Source: Pyrenula massariospora (Eukaryota > Ascomycota > Eurotiomycetes > Pyrenulales > Pyrenulaceae). From it: a stretch of DNA of 64,000 nucleotides. Below the pieces are notes generated by a model that was not told the origin of the DNA, ran no database searches, and worked only from the letters and a program-made list of their open reading frames with translations. The translations under genes were made by a program, and so were the position numbers. Shown piece by piece: positions 46,341 to 58,789 of this stretch; positions within the stretch are counted from its first letter, which is position 1; each line of letters starts with the position of its first letter. The stretch lies in assembly GCA_021030905.1 (NCBI GenBank), contig JAGFMI010000006.1:992001-1056000 (forward strand), given 5' to 3'.

Positions 46341-48077
46341 ATGGGGTTTCACACTGGATCCTCGAAACTGTCCAGGAGATGGCTGGCATAGGCCATTACA
46401 GCTGCCAGCTGTCAGGGCTTTCTGCTGCTAGGCTACGACCAGGGCGTTATGAGTGGGATAATTGGCGCTAATAATCAATTTGGGAATGATTTCAACAGCC
46501 CAGATACAAAGTTGCAAGGAACCATTGTCTCAATATATGATGTATGTTAATCACCAATCCTTGGCTCCTTTAACAAATTGACGGCGACAGATTGGTTGTG
46601 CCTTTGGGTCCTTGACCTCGTTCATCATCGGCGAGAGAATGGGACGCAAAGCTATGATACTCGCTGGCGGTTCTACCATGATAGTCGGCACTACGATTCT
46701 TGCATCAGCAACTACACTGGGCCAGCTCCTCGTCGGTCGAATCGTGACTGGCATTGGCAACGGATTCAACTCATCCAATATTCCAGCCTATCAAGCTGAA
46801 CTCTGTCCGCCGAACAAACGTGGACTGTTGCTGAGCCTCCAAGGCACGGTTACCATCGTAGGGCTATGTATAGCATATTGGATGGGTTTTGGTTTGAGCT
46901 ATGTCGACGGACCAGTCCAGTGGCGCTTTCCAATTGCTTTTCAGGCTTTCTTCGCTGTTTGCCTGGTACTCCAAATGTGGTCCTTGCCAGAAACGCCACG
47001 GTACCTGGTGTTGAAGAACAAGCAGACGGCTGCCAATGAGGTCTTAGCTCGTCTTCACGGAGAGGGCACACCTCTCGACCACCCCGACGTACAGATCATC
47101 AAGGCACAAATCGAGACCGGGATAGAGATCGAATCTGCCGGCGGGCCATTCAGATACCGCGAGTTGCTGCAGGGTGGCAGATTGCAAAATTTCAGGCGAC
47201 TGTGTCTGGCTTTGGGAATTAACGTAATGCAGCAATTCACCGGGAGCAATATGATAAAGTATGCACTTGCCATAACCTACTAGCCTGCGGCTTGCTGACT
47301 AACAGTCCACAGCTATTACGCTCCGGTCGTTTATCAAAATGCCATGCACCTCAGTCGTACCATGAGCCTCATCCTGGGTGGCTGTACTAGTTTAACCTAC
47401 CTTGTCGGCAGCTGCATTCCCCTCTGGGTACTTGCTCCATTTTCGTCATCTTCTCTTCCTCGGGTCCATGAAACTAACTCATTCAGGCCATGGATCGCTT
47501 TGGCCGCCGCTCCATGCTCATAACCAGCGCCTCCGGCCTCTGTCTCTGCTTTTCTCTCGCCGCTATTCTCCTCAGCACCGGCTCTACCTCCGCCGCGTAT
47601 GGCGCAACTACCATGGTCTTCCTCTTCCAGGTCTTTCTCGGTATTAGCTACCTCCCCATCCCCTGGTTTTACCCCTCTAAAGTCTCCACCACTCGAATTC
47701 GCTCGAAATTACAGGCCGCGAGCAGTTTCTTGAACTGGATGTGTGTTTTCACAGTCGTGCAGATCACACCCATTGCGATTGGGAATATTGGATGGAGAAC
47801 CTTTATTATTTTTGCAGTCTTCAATGCATTGTGGGTGTCGCTAGTGTATACTTTCTTCCCGGAGACGAATGGGTTGGAATTGGAAGATGTAGATCATTTG
47901 TTTGATAAAGGAGGCATTACAGGGGGCGTGTGGACGAGCAAGGGGGGAAGGACGGTGGAGCATGGAGAGCATGATCGCATGCTAGGATTAGATGCTGATG
48001 GAAAGGGGAAGCGGGAGCAGAGCGGAGCAGGGGACGACGAGGAGAGGGTGGAGTATGCAATGGAGAAGGAGACGTGA
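46341..48077 (+). CDS. MFS sugar transporter with an in-frame stop near its N-terminus
   Basis: Hexose-type major facilitator. Exons 46341-46541, 46591-47258, 47313-47427 and 47487-48077 keep phase and would give 524 codons. Family marks: FLLLGYDQGVMSGIIGANNQ in helix 1, FIIGERMGRK (helix 2-3 loop), PETPRYLVLKNK, QQFTGSNMINYYAPVVYQ and DRFGRRSMLITS, and the PETNGLELEDVD tail. Codon 17 (46389-46391) is TAG between RRWLA and AITAASCQG, where the family has Tyr or another residue. I found no upstream exon or donor that would bypass it. Either it is a real nonsense mutation, or translation starts at the later Met in VMSGIIG and loses most of helix 1. Everything downstream looks intact, so decay would be recent. 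It lies 280 bp from an AT-rich retroelement. Confidence 0.75.
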
Positions 48078-48356
48078 TACTCCATTTCATATACGAAGGT
48101 AGGTAAAAAAAGAAGTGTATATACTAATCTAGCTTTTCTTGGCATGCAGGGATCTCCTCTTCCCCATCAAAATTTGGTAGAGTCAATAAGTAAATAATAT
48201 ATCTTCAAAATCCTTTATAGAAATTAATTCCTTGACGAAGATTGACTAAATTAAGTATTTTTAAGGTTTCTGTATAAACTGTTTTATATAATTCGAGATG
48301 TAGCAAAATCTGCAGCTATAGAAATATCTCAAATTAGCATAGCTAGCGCGAATAAA
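48078..48356. other. AT-rich flank between the sugar transporter and the retroelement
   Basis: About 280 bp, AT content rising to the right. Holds the transporter's 3' UTR. Contains no gene. The gradient could reflect mutation leaking out of the repeat (inference). Confidence 0.45.
48352..48356 (+). repeat. Target-site duplication, left copy (ATAAA)
   Basis: Five bases directly before the left long terminal repeat, identical to those directly after the right one. Confidence 0.65.
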
Positions 48357-48747
48357 TGTTATGTAGGTACTTCTAGGTTACCGAAAGATATTTGCGTGGA
48401 TTAGTTTTTAAAAAATAATTTAAAATTAAGTCAAAAAAAAAATACTTGTAAAAAAATTACAAAAATAGTTTAATATTTTTATAACTAACTAGATATTTAG
48501 TTATTTAAGTTAAATATATTTTTATCTTAGAAAGAAAGGCGAAGTTAATTTATATATATTTTAAATTAATCAATAATAATTAATATAAATTATGAGGGTT
48601 TTTTTTAATTATTTCAAATTTTATTCAGAGATAATTAGTTGTGCTTTCAAAAGCGCTTTTAATTATTATAAATTAAATTATATAATCATCTTTAAATATT
48701 TTTCTTTATAAATAATAATTAATATGCTTTGCTTGGTGACTATAATA
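48357..48747. repeat. Long terminal repeat, left copy
   Basis: Aligns base for base at a constant offset of 6,327 with 54684-55074. Begins with TG. A well-kept core (TTTTATAACTAACTA) is shared. Alignment is lost immediately outside both ends. Confidence 0.8.
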
Positions 48748-51700
48748 TTATTTTTTCCTTTTACAAAAATATTTTTATTTATAACTATATTTAAATTAAT
48801 TTTGTGCTCTGTTCAGTTCTAATTTTTATAAATATATATTATATCTCCATATATTGTAAAATTAATTAATTGTTATAGGAAATTTATAGTCTGTTTTTTC
48901 TTTATTTCTTTTTTTATCATAATTTTTTGTAAACGGTGTATAGTGAATAGTATTTTTTATATTATTACAGAAGATTTTTTTAAATATTTAAATTATATTA
49001 AAAAAAATGTTGTTGTAATAATAATGTTTTTATAAATATTTTTAACAGTATAACTTAATAGCAATAATAATTTTAATATTTTATTTTTAAAGGCCGTTGT
49101 TAAATTATATAATTAATTTAAAAATTAATATTTATATAGATTGAGCAAGCAAATATAAAAAAAAAATTAAAAAATTTAAATTGTCAACAAAATAAAACGA
49201 TAATTTGAAAGATGAACACTGTTATTATTCTAAATAATTTAATTGATGTGCCTATGTCAATTTAATAAAATAATTTTTTTTTTCTTATTGATAATACTGT
49301 AAAATTATTTTTTTATAATTGATTAAATTTCTTTATAGTTTTTAAATATTTTTAAAAATGGAATATCTTTTCCATTATACCAAATATTTCTGATTTTATT
49401 TCCCTAAAATTTTTTTAACCTTATATATATCTTCTTCCTGTGTTTTATAATAAAAAGTTTTTTATATTAAAATTTTAGGATGTACCGATTTTAAAAATTT
49501 AATATTAAATACAAAGTGTATTTTCACATTGTTAAATAACTTTAGTTTATAATTTATTGATTTTTTTATTTGTTTAATTTTAAATAATTTAATTTAACAA
49601 TAATTCATTTTTTTGTTTGGTTGTAAAATTTTTAAATTTTTTGTAAAAAGATAAACCTTATCTCTCTTTTTTAACTGAAAATTTTTTTCTTTATTAAATA
49701 TTTTTTGTCGCATTAATTCTTTTTAAATTTTATATATATATTGTAAAGCTGAGTTTACTGTTTCTTTATTTAAAAAATTTTTTGAAAAGTTTAAATATCT
49801 TTTAAAGTTAATTTTATATAAAGAATACAATGTTGTGTTATTCTTTTTATTATTATAATATAATTACGTTATTGGTAACTGCTTTATTTAATTATTTATA
49901 TTTATAAAAAAGTAATATTGTAACCAATTTTTCAATATTTGGTTTGTCTTTTTTGTTTATCCATTTATCTATAGGTAAAACACTGTTAATATTTTCAATT
50001 TAATCTTTAATTTTGATGTTATTGTTTTTCAGTATTGAGATATAAACAATTTATTTCTATTTAATATAATTTATTTTAAGAATTCAAAATATTATATTAT
50101 TAAATTTATAATAAATTTTACCATCTGTAGTACTGTGTAGATTTTTTTAAATAATTTAAAAATTGTATACTTAGTGTACCTATTAATTATTATTATGATT
50201 AAATTGTATCTTTATAATAATAGTAACTTAATAATGAAGTTCATTTTAATACTTTTCTATAATTAAATAGATTTTTTCCATATTATAATAAATATATAAA
50301 GAAATTTGCTGATTTTGTTCTTTTAATAAAATGTACATTTTTTTATATATTGTTTAATTTATTGTTTTAATCTTAATATTTAATAAATTCACTGTATTAA
50401 TTTAATGGTGTTATTAATTTTTAAATATTTATATAATAATAAATTGTGGTGATTTTGTATGATTATTTTCATTAATTTTTTTAAAACTATAAATTTTGCT
50501 CCCTTTTCTTTATTATATTTTTTAAATTTTTATTTTTTATTATTTTTTTTTATAATGACGCTGGCAACTTAGTTTAGATTAAAATTTTTATTTAAATTTT
50601 TTCTCAATATAGGTTATTTAATGATTTTTTTTATTATATAATTCTTTTTTCAACTAAGCGCATTTATTTAACTATTTTTTTTTTTAATTAATAATATATT
50701 TTGAATTTGTATTGCTTTAAAAATTTTAATTATTAAATTTACCTTTTGTTTAACTGCTTTATTGTTATAAATATAATTAAATTTTTATAATTTATAAATA
50801 CATCAAGTTGTGAAATGTTTTTTATATATATTTATTAATATTTAAATGCTGTTATTATTATTAATAACTTTTTATTATAAATATTATAATTTTGTTTTGC
50901 TGAAATTAATTTTTTTAAATAGTATATTACTAAATATTGTTTTCTATTTTATAATTATATTAAATAAATACTTATAGTTAAATTTAATATATTTATTTCA
51001 ATTTGGTTTAATTGATTTATTTTAAATATAATTAGTACTAAGGTCTCTATATAAAATTGTATTAATTAATTAAACACTTTTTACTGTTTTAAATTTTATT
51101 TATATTTATAGTTCTTTTTAATTAATTTAATTAATAATTCTATTTTATAAAAATATCTTTTAATAAATTGTCGATTGAAATTATAAAATTTAAAAAAAAT
51201 TTATATTTTTATAACTGTAATTAATTTCAACCATTTTTTAATAACTTTATTTTTTTTAAAATTAATTTATATACTGTTTTGTTTAACAATATGTTTTAAA
51301 AATTTAATTTCTTTTTTATAAAATTTACACTTCTCAAATTTCAGTTGTAACTGTATACTTATTAACTTTTATAAAATTTATTTAACTTATTTTTTATGTG
51401 TCGCGAAATCTTTAAAATAAATAAAAATATTATTTAAATAAGTAATAATAAAATTATCCAAAAAGAATTTTAATAAATTATTTATTAATATTTAACAAGT
51501 AGTAAGTATATTAATAAGTTTAAATAATATTATTTAATATTTGTAATATTTATATTTTGTTTTAAAGATTGTTTTTCATTTTTCGCCTTTTTTTATTTAT
51601 ATAAAGTTGTAAACTTCACATTAATTTAATTTTATAAAGTATTTCGCTTTTTATAATCTGTTCTTTATTTTTGCAATATTAAATAATAAATATTTATTTT

Positions 51701-54683
51701 TAATAATGATTTTATTAAATTTTTAATAATTTATACATAATTGTAATTCTTTATTTTGTTTTTTCAGTATAAATAAAATAAATAAGCCTATAGGTGATTT
51801 AAATTTTTTAATAAATTTTTTTTTCAGATGGTCTTAAATGTAGTTTTTTAAAATATTAAATTTTTTTTTAAATAGTTTATAAATCGGTCCAAATATAAAT
51901 TTTTTTTTTAATTGTAATTTAATTTTATAATTTTATAATTAATATTTTAGTAGTGTATTTGTATCTACTTTTTTTTTAAATAATTTACTTTACACAGTAT
52001 ATTTTTAAAGTATTATTAAAATTATATATTTTTTTAATATTTTGTTTTCATCACAACTTTTTTTTTTTAAATTGTTAAAAAAAGTTAACCTTTGTTTCGC
52101 AAAGTTGTTTAGTTTTAAAAGAAAAACCTTTTTAAGTATCTTTTGATCATCTTTTTTATTTATCAATGTATTACAGCACTGCATAAATTTTTGTATAGTT
52201 ATATAATTATATCTATTAAATTTAAACTTTTTTATTTATTAATTTATGTTCAAATTCTATTTTTGTAATTATAATATACCGAGAATTATTTAGTTAATTA
52301 TTATTATCATAATATCTAAATATATTATTTTTATATAGTTGTTTATTTTATATTATAAAAATTTTATTTTAATTAATACTTTTTGCACTTTTAATTTATC
52401 TTCTTTAAAAATTAATATGTTGTATATTGTTGTTTTTTTTTTGTTGAAATTTTTATTTTATTTATATATTTTTAAAATATAATATTTTTAGTAGCTTTAA
52501 AGTTAATTAAAATTTTTATTCTTTGTTTATAAAGAGTAATCTTTTTTTTGATAATATATATATTTTCAGTGTTTATTAATTGTTTTGGGGTCATAATATA
52601 AATTTTTTCTTTTTAATTTGTAAATTAAAAAATTCTTTTTTTGTTGACTCGATATCTTTTTTTTTAGATTTTTTAAATTTTTTTTACAATCTGTATTTTT
52701 AAAAATATTATTATATTTCCACACTATATTTTTGATATAAAGATTTATTTATATAAATATATTATATAAACTGAATATATTTATTATCGGCTTAATTTTT
52801 TTATTTTTTTTTGTGTTAGCTCTTTAAATTATTAAAAAATAAATTTTATATTTTTTTATTTTTTAGATGTTTTTTATATAAATTTAAAAAATAATAAATT
52901 TAAGGCATTTTTATATGTTTGGTTTTTAAATAAGCCTTTTAATATAGAAAATATTTTAAATAAATTTTTACAATTCAATAATACTACATATTAAATTTAA
53001 ATATTAATTTTAACATTAACTGTTATAACATAATTTTTTAAATTTATAATATTAATTGTTATATTATTTTTTTTTTATTAATTTAAGGTAACAAAAAAAT
53101 ATTATTATTATAAATAAACCATATTATTTTATTGTTCAACTGTTAAATATTTATTTTTAATTTTTTTAATTCTATATATAATTTTTTAAAATTAATAAAC
53201 TTTATATTTATTTGATAAATATAATTTTTAATTTTTCAATAAATATTTTTAAAGTTATTTTTATTTAATAATTTGTATCTTTTGGTTTAACGCCTTTATT
53301 TTTTTTAAAAAATAAATATTAATCTTTTTATCGCGTAAATAATATAAACATTTTTTATTTTTATATTTTTTTTATATTTTTGTACACACTTTCTTATAAT
53401 AAAATTTTTTAAATTTTTTTTACGTAGTTTAATAAAATGTATATTTTTTATACATATATTTATTTTAATAAGTTTTTTTATGAAAAAGGTTTCATTTATT
53501 AAAATATAAATTTTTTTATAATATTTTGAAATAATTAAATAATAATTATTTTCAATATATATTTTTTATTTTTTATTATATTTTTTAAATAAATTAGTTT
53601 TTTTTTTTACCTTTTTTAACTGTATAATTTTATTATTTTTTAATACTATATAGTTATACAACAGTGATTTTTTTTAAGTTTAAATTTTTTTATTTATAAA
53701 TTGACTCGGCGTACTTTAATCTCTTTTTTTAAAATCTATTTCATTTTTTGTCTTTATTAATTCTTTAAATGTTTATACAATTTTCAAAATATTTGTTTAA
53801 TAAATTATATTAAATTTATATATTGGTTTATTTTTATAGTTTTAAATTATATAGTTTTTTTTTTTATATAAATAGTAGCTTTTAACTATATCTTTATTTA
53901 TATTTTTTTTTAAATGGTTTTTTTTTCACATTATTAACTTATATTATATTTAAATTAAAAATTTTTACTTTTTACACATAAAAATATTTAAGTTTTTAAA
54001 AGGTTTTTTTTAACATTTATTAACATTTTATATTGTGTTAATTATAAATTTATTTTAATTTATAATTTTTTAACTAATTATTTAAATGTATTGCTTCTTT
54101 AATTAAATTTTTTAATAAAATAATTATTATTTTTATTTTTATAAATTTATTTTTAACACTATCCTTCAGCTTTATTTTAAATATTATTATAAAAATTTCA
54201 TCTTTTTATTTTAATTTTATAAAAATTTCTTTAAAATGTTAAACATATTTTATTGTAAAATATATTTATTATATTTATTGTATAACTTTATCAATGTTTT
54301 TTTTAATATTTATTATTTTAAATATTTTTTCCATTTTGTTTTAAAAGATATTAAAATTTTTAAAGATTTTAACAACAATAGTCTTAAAGTTGTTTAAATT
54401 TTTTTTTTTTTAACTTTAATTAATAAATAACTTTGTATTTATAGCTTTAATTATTTATAAACTTTTTTTTAAAATAAATTTACCGTAAATATAATATATT
54501 TGTTATTAGTAATTTTATTTTTTTAAAATTTAAAATAAATTTAGCACTAAATAAATTAGTTGTTAAATTTTTAATGATTTTTATTATATTTATTAAATAA
54601 AAATTTTTTCACTTCTTTAGTACCTGCAAGGTTAATTAAAAATTTTTTTTATTTTAAATAAATCATCTTTAAAATATTCAAAA

Positions 54684-55074
54684 TATTATATAGATATTTT
54701 TAAATTACTAAAAGGTATTTACGTAGGTTAATTTTTAAAAAATAATTTAAAATTAAATTAAAAAAAAAATATTTGTAAAAAAATTACAAAAATAATTTAA
54801 TATTTTTATAACTAACTAAATATTTAACTATTTGAATTAAATACATTTTTATTTTAAAAAGGGGGATAAAATTAGTTTATATATACTTTAAGTTGATCAA
54901 TAATGATCAATATAAATTATAGAGATTTTTTCTGATCGCCCCAAATTCTATTTAAAAGTAATTAATTATATTTTCAAAAGTGTTTTTAATCACTACAGGT
55001 TAAATTATGTGATCATTCTCAAATATCTTTTCTTATAAATAACAATTGGTGTGCCTCGCTTGGTGGCCGCAACA
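54684..55074. repeat. Long terminal repeat, right copy
   Basis: Second copy of the 391-bp repeat, same orientation. It keeps more G and C in its right half (GTGCCTCGCTTGGTGGCCGC) than the left copy and ends in CA. Confidence 0.8.
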
Positions 55075-55079
55075 ATAAA
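55075..55079 (+). repeat. Target-site duplication, right copy (ATAAA)
   Basis: Matches 48352-48356 exactly, marking the insertion as a single event with both ends intact. Confidence 0.65.
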
Positions 55080-56845
55080 GCAGTTTTTATTAACTATTTG
55101 GCTGATAATATAGAACCTGCAGAGAAATTTTCTAATAAAGTTTATAAATTTAATTCTTTATTTTTTTGATGCCTATCTTGCAAGCTAATACTATTTTTAT
55201 ATATAAATATAAAGTAAATCTACTCTATATATTTTATAAATTATTTATTTTTTATCTTTTTTCAACAGGCGTCGTTAATAATGACTATTAATATACTATT
55301 ACCCAGAAAATTTAAGCTTTAACTCTCATCGTAGAGGGATTTTTTTATTAATATATTGAGTAAAAAATCGGCTTAACCTAATTTTTACAGTCCTATTTAA
55401 AAAAGAAGGCTAAAGAGCGAGATTTTGAGCCAGAGAAGGATTCCCGGATCCTCGATTTTTATATTATTGATAGTACTTGTTCAGGACGGCCTCGCGAGAT
55501 ATCTGAAGCCACTAAATAATAGGCTATTATTCATAATCTCTCTGTGGATCGTAATGGTCGAGAGAAACCGACAGAGGTATTGGCTTATTATTACAGATTG
55601 GCCCTCCGCTATTATGACAGTTAATGTTACAATAGCTCTTACATTTTATATTGCTTGTTCTGCGACATTGAAGCTTCAGAAATTATTTGGGTGATGACAT
55701 TTTCAAGAAGAAATCTACCTGAGTTACTGGCTCCTCGATTCCACCAAGGTGCTAATTTAGCGTATGCACTTCTTTTCTTACACACCTTCGGACGTCACGC
55801 GTTGTGCCGGCTACAGTGGATGCCATTAGCTCCAATTTGATTGGGTGTGTGTAGCAGCGTAGGCGCACGTCTCATGAAACTCTTGCTACGCCTTCAAGAT
55901 CATCAGATTGCTGTCCTACGCGGATATCGAGCCTCAACGGGAGACGCAACAGAGATTCTAGGCATTACACAACCAGCAGCATGACAGACATCGTGACATA
56001 TTCGAAGAGAGTTAGGTGGATGATCTCAAGCCTTTTTCCAAGATCGCAATTCAGAAATCGAAGATCTATGCCGTCCAAGCCGTGAACAAAAGCTCTTTTT
56101 TAGGATTGAGGCAAACGCCAAGCCGTCTAATTTTGCCACTTTCAGCTAGCTCTGGAATCGGGGAACCTCACCGCTGCCCGCGAGCGTGGCACATCTGCCG
56201 TTTTAACACCCTTTTGGATTGCGGCTCGTGTTCCCTCTGCGCCACTCCAATGGTCTGATCAGCCATTTTAGTAAACTACAATACTGACGCACTGACTGCA
56301 TCAAGTCGTGCAGACCAGATAGCGCTACTGGCGACCCAGTGACCTTATCCAACCCTGTGGACGACCTACAACCACATGGTCAGATCGAAAGTCTTCCGCT
56401 CGACTTCAAAACGGCCCAGCAGCTTTAGGCTCATGGAAACTCCAAAATGGAACCCGGCTCTTGCCTGTTCAGTGCTTTCAACCCTGCATTAGCGCCGAGA
56501 CTCTATTGGTGATGGCTTCATTGGGAAGAAGTTCTCGAGATTATCGACGCCTAATTATCAGATAACTTCTCCTTTCAGGTGAGATGGCTTTATAACTTCC
56601 ACAGAGAGATGCCATTCACCAGATCTCGCTAATGGATTTATCCGAATGATCTGCGGTACGACAAGGATGGCAATGGCAATGGCCAGGCCGTTCTAACTCG
56701 ATATTTTTGATGGAGAATCACCAGCCTGCATCGATGTGTTATGTGAAAAATATAAACATTTCGTTTGCCGCCTTTTTACGAACCATGTTTAGTTCGTTAG
56801 GTCTGACGCGGTCGATATCCCGTTCACGTCTCTGTTGCCGCTCAA
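55080..56845. other. Degraded repeat-like region beside the retroelement
   Basis: Besides the Tc1/mariner piece at 55391-55620 there is no intact gene. Short frames at 55655-55840 and 56016-56258 have no recognisable domain. AT content falls gradually from left to right. The promoter of the Thr-rich secreted protein gene should lie in the last few hundred bases. Confidence 0.45.
55391..55620 (+). mobile_element. Decayed Tc1/mariner-type transposase fragment (N-terminal HTH part)
   Basis: One frame reads KKKAKERDFEPEKDSRILDF, then GRPREISEATK, and further on SVDRNGREKPTEVLA. This is the paired helix-turn-helix arrangement at the start of fungal Tc1/mariner-like transposases (R-G-[FY]-x-P-x-x-D ... 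GRPxxIS ... ReKsxxxLA). In-frame stops interrupt it: the stretch after EISEATK meets two adjacent stops. No DDE catalytic part follows, so it is a truncated, dead piece. Terminal inverted repeats were not found. Confidence 0.5.
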
Positions 56846-58146
56846 ATGCCATTGACCATGGCGCTGACCATTCGAACCCTCATTGCCCTGCTTGCCCTTA
56901 GAAGCACTACACTTGCCACCTCAATCTACTCCGAGGAGCTCTGTCTTACCAAGCTTGGCAAAACATCGATTCAGAATGTTCCGTCATCAACGAAAACAAT
57001 AAGCATACCCCTTACTGCGTATAGCAAAACCACGTCAACGCCCGTTAAAACTGTTACACCCCCGCCAGTGACTACTACTATTAAGAGTACAACTACATTT
57101 ACAAGTACCACCACAGCTTCTCCCAAAACTCAGACAGTGACTTCAACGTCAACTAGTAAGAAATTGTCCCTTTTCCCAGAACTAATCGTCTGATTCAAAT
57201 AGGTACAACATTCGTCACTTCGACCTCAACATCCCTCGTGACTAGTACGGTGGCAACAACTACACAGGTCACCTCTACGTCGACGAGCACTGTTCCAACA
57301 CCTGCCGGCTTTACTCCTATCTCGCAAGAGATCGGCTACGTTCCGAAGATCAAGGGTCGAACTGCTCACGAGCTTGCAGCAAGAGCAAGCCAGCCGCAGT
57401 TTGTTGCCAAGATTTCAAAGGACAATCCCACACCTGTCTTCTCTCCCGCGTTGTATCCGACGGCTATCGACTGTATTGAATTCATCGAAAGCGTAACAAC
57501 CAAAACCTCTACATACACAGCTTCAACAACGAGTACAACAACCATCACTCCCAAAACTAGTACGGAAACGTCTATCGTAAGCACTACAAGCACAACCACA
57601 AAGTATCCCCCCGACGTAACTTCGACTGTGATCACCACGACAACAGTTACATCACAGACCGGAACAACTACAACTATTACAACCACTACGTCAACTACTG
57701 GTCAGTCTTCTCCCCTTCCAGCACTTTCCCATGTCTTTGCGGCTAATAAAAAATTTTGCATAGCCACCGAGACCGTGAATGTTCCTGGCCCTACCGTCTA
57801 TGCCGCCTGCGCCGCTAACAATATCGTCACCACCGCCAATGGAGGGGAACCAATCGCCGCTCTCGAGGGCACCTACAACGTCCCTGGTATGACCAATGTC
57901 ACCACCGCCGCCGACTGTTGCGCCGCATGCTTCCGGCGAGGTAACGGCTGTAAAGGCTCCGCCTTTCTCAACAATGGTGTTGGGGACAATGACTTTGGAT
58001 GCGTCCTCTTCGTCTTCAACGGGTGCACTCCAGGCCAGTACCAGGGAGATTATTTTGAGACGTACAATAACGGCGGGTTCGATGGGTTTGCTGTAAGTAA
58101 TGGACCGTGTGGAGCAATTGCGGATGCAGGTAGTCGTGATCAATAG
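56846..58146 (+). CDS. Secreted Thr-rich protein with Cys-rich (PAN/apple-like) C-terminal domain
   Basis: 396 residues in three exons: 56846-57155, 57203-57700 and 57764-58146. Introns are GTAAGA...AATAG and GTCAGT...GCATAG. N-terminal signal peptide (MALTIRTLIALLALRSTTLA; the ATG at 56858 in context CCATGG is an equally good start). Two long Thr/Ser-rich mucin-like stretches (about 50-145 and 215-280) are likely heavily O-glycosylated and flank a moderately conserved block with PVFSPALYPTAIDCIEFIE. The C-terminal 120 residues carry six or more Cys (TAADCCAACFRRGNGCKGSA, FGCVLFVFNGCTPGQY), the arrangement of apple/PAN-like or WSC-like binding domains. Probable cell-wall or extracellular binding protein; ligand unknown. 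Confidence 0.75.
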
Positions 58147-58789
58147 GGCTATGGCATAGGATGCTGTCGGGGGAGATTGGGCAATATATGAGGTAAAGGC
58201 ATTTGTAGAATCTCCGTAGTCAGCGTCATCGATACGAGGATAGATACACATCTAGGCTAGGACATCTCTTCCGAGATGTTTGCTCTGCATTGGCTGTCTC
58301 GATCTGGAAGGCGCATACTGTGCAACGTCTGCTTGCTATGGGTGCCTGAGACGAAAATCGTGTACACCCAGGCTCGCCTCCACCGGAGGGGGCCCGTAAC
58401 AGCTAATCGGGGACGCGTCGCGACGGACTTGGCGCCAAGACTCTGGAACTTTCACGACGAATCTCGGTCTTTGCTCTTTTACGCCCGTGGCTAACCTCTC
58501 TAGGAAACGGAGTCTCTGCTCCTAATCCAACTTCGCTGCGACGTCATTGGTTGCACTGCGTTCAATGAAAATAGTTCTCTTTTATCTACGTTTCTTGCGC
58601 TTCAATACAAAAGGCGCCCTGTACTTTTATCTCTCCCCAAGCTGTCACATCTTAATCTAGCCTTTTGGAATCTGCTCGAGCAACTTCCTCCCACTTATTA
58701 ATCTCCCATTACAGTCAATAGTCCCTGCCTGAGCAGAGGAATCTACCCATAATCAACCACTCTCCCAGAGATCCACTATCACAATCACC
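58147..58789. promoter_or_regulatory. Intergenic, DOM34 promoter
   Basis: 643 bp. The right half (58560-58789) is CT-rich, a typical fungal promoter/leader composition. No gene supported. Confidence 0.45.

Larger units (their letters stand above)
48357..55074 (-). mobile_element. LTR retrotransposon fossil, 6.7 kb, extremely AT-rich (RIP-like)
   Basis: Full-length element bounded by two 391-bp direct repeats and a 5-bp target duplication (ATAAA). The copies differ mainly as C/T and G/A, and the interior is nearly free of G and C, which is what repeat-induced point mutation does. No reading frame survives, so gag/pol parts cannot be located and the superfamily (Gypsy or Copia) is open. The length fits either. 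Orientation is inferred as minus: a purine-rich tract on the minus strand abuts the left repeat as a polypurine tract would, and the plus strand is T-rich. It is thoroughly broken. Age cannot be dated from LTR divergence because RIP distorts it; the intact target duplication argues against great antiquity. Confidence 0.8.

Noticed and set aside
48357-55074. AT island as inserted mitochondrial DNA or a centromere
   Set aside because: Matching 391-bp direct repeats and an exact 5-bp target duplication at both ends identify a retroelement; no mitochondrial gene remnants seen.
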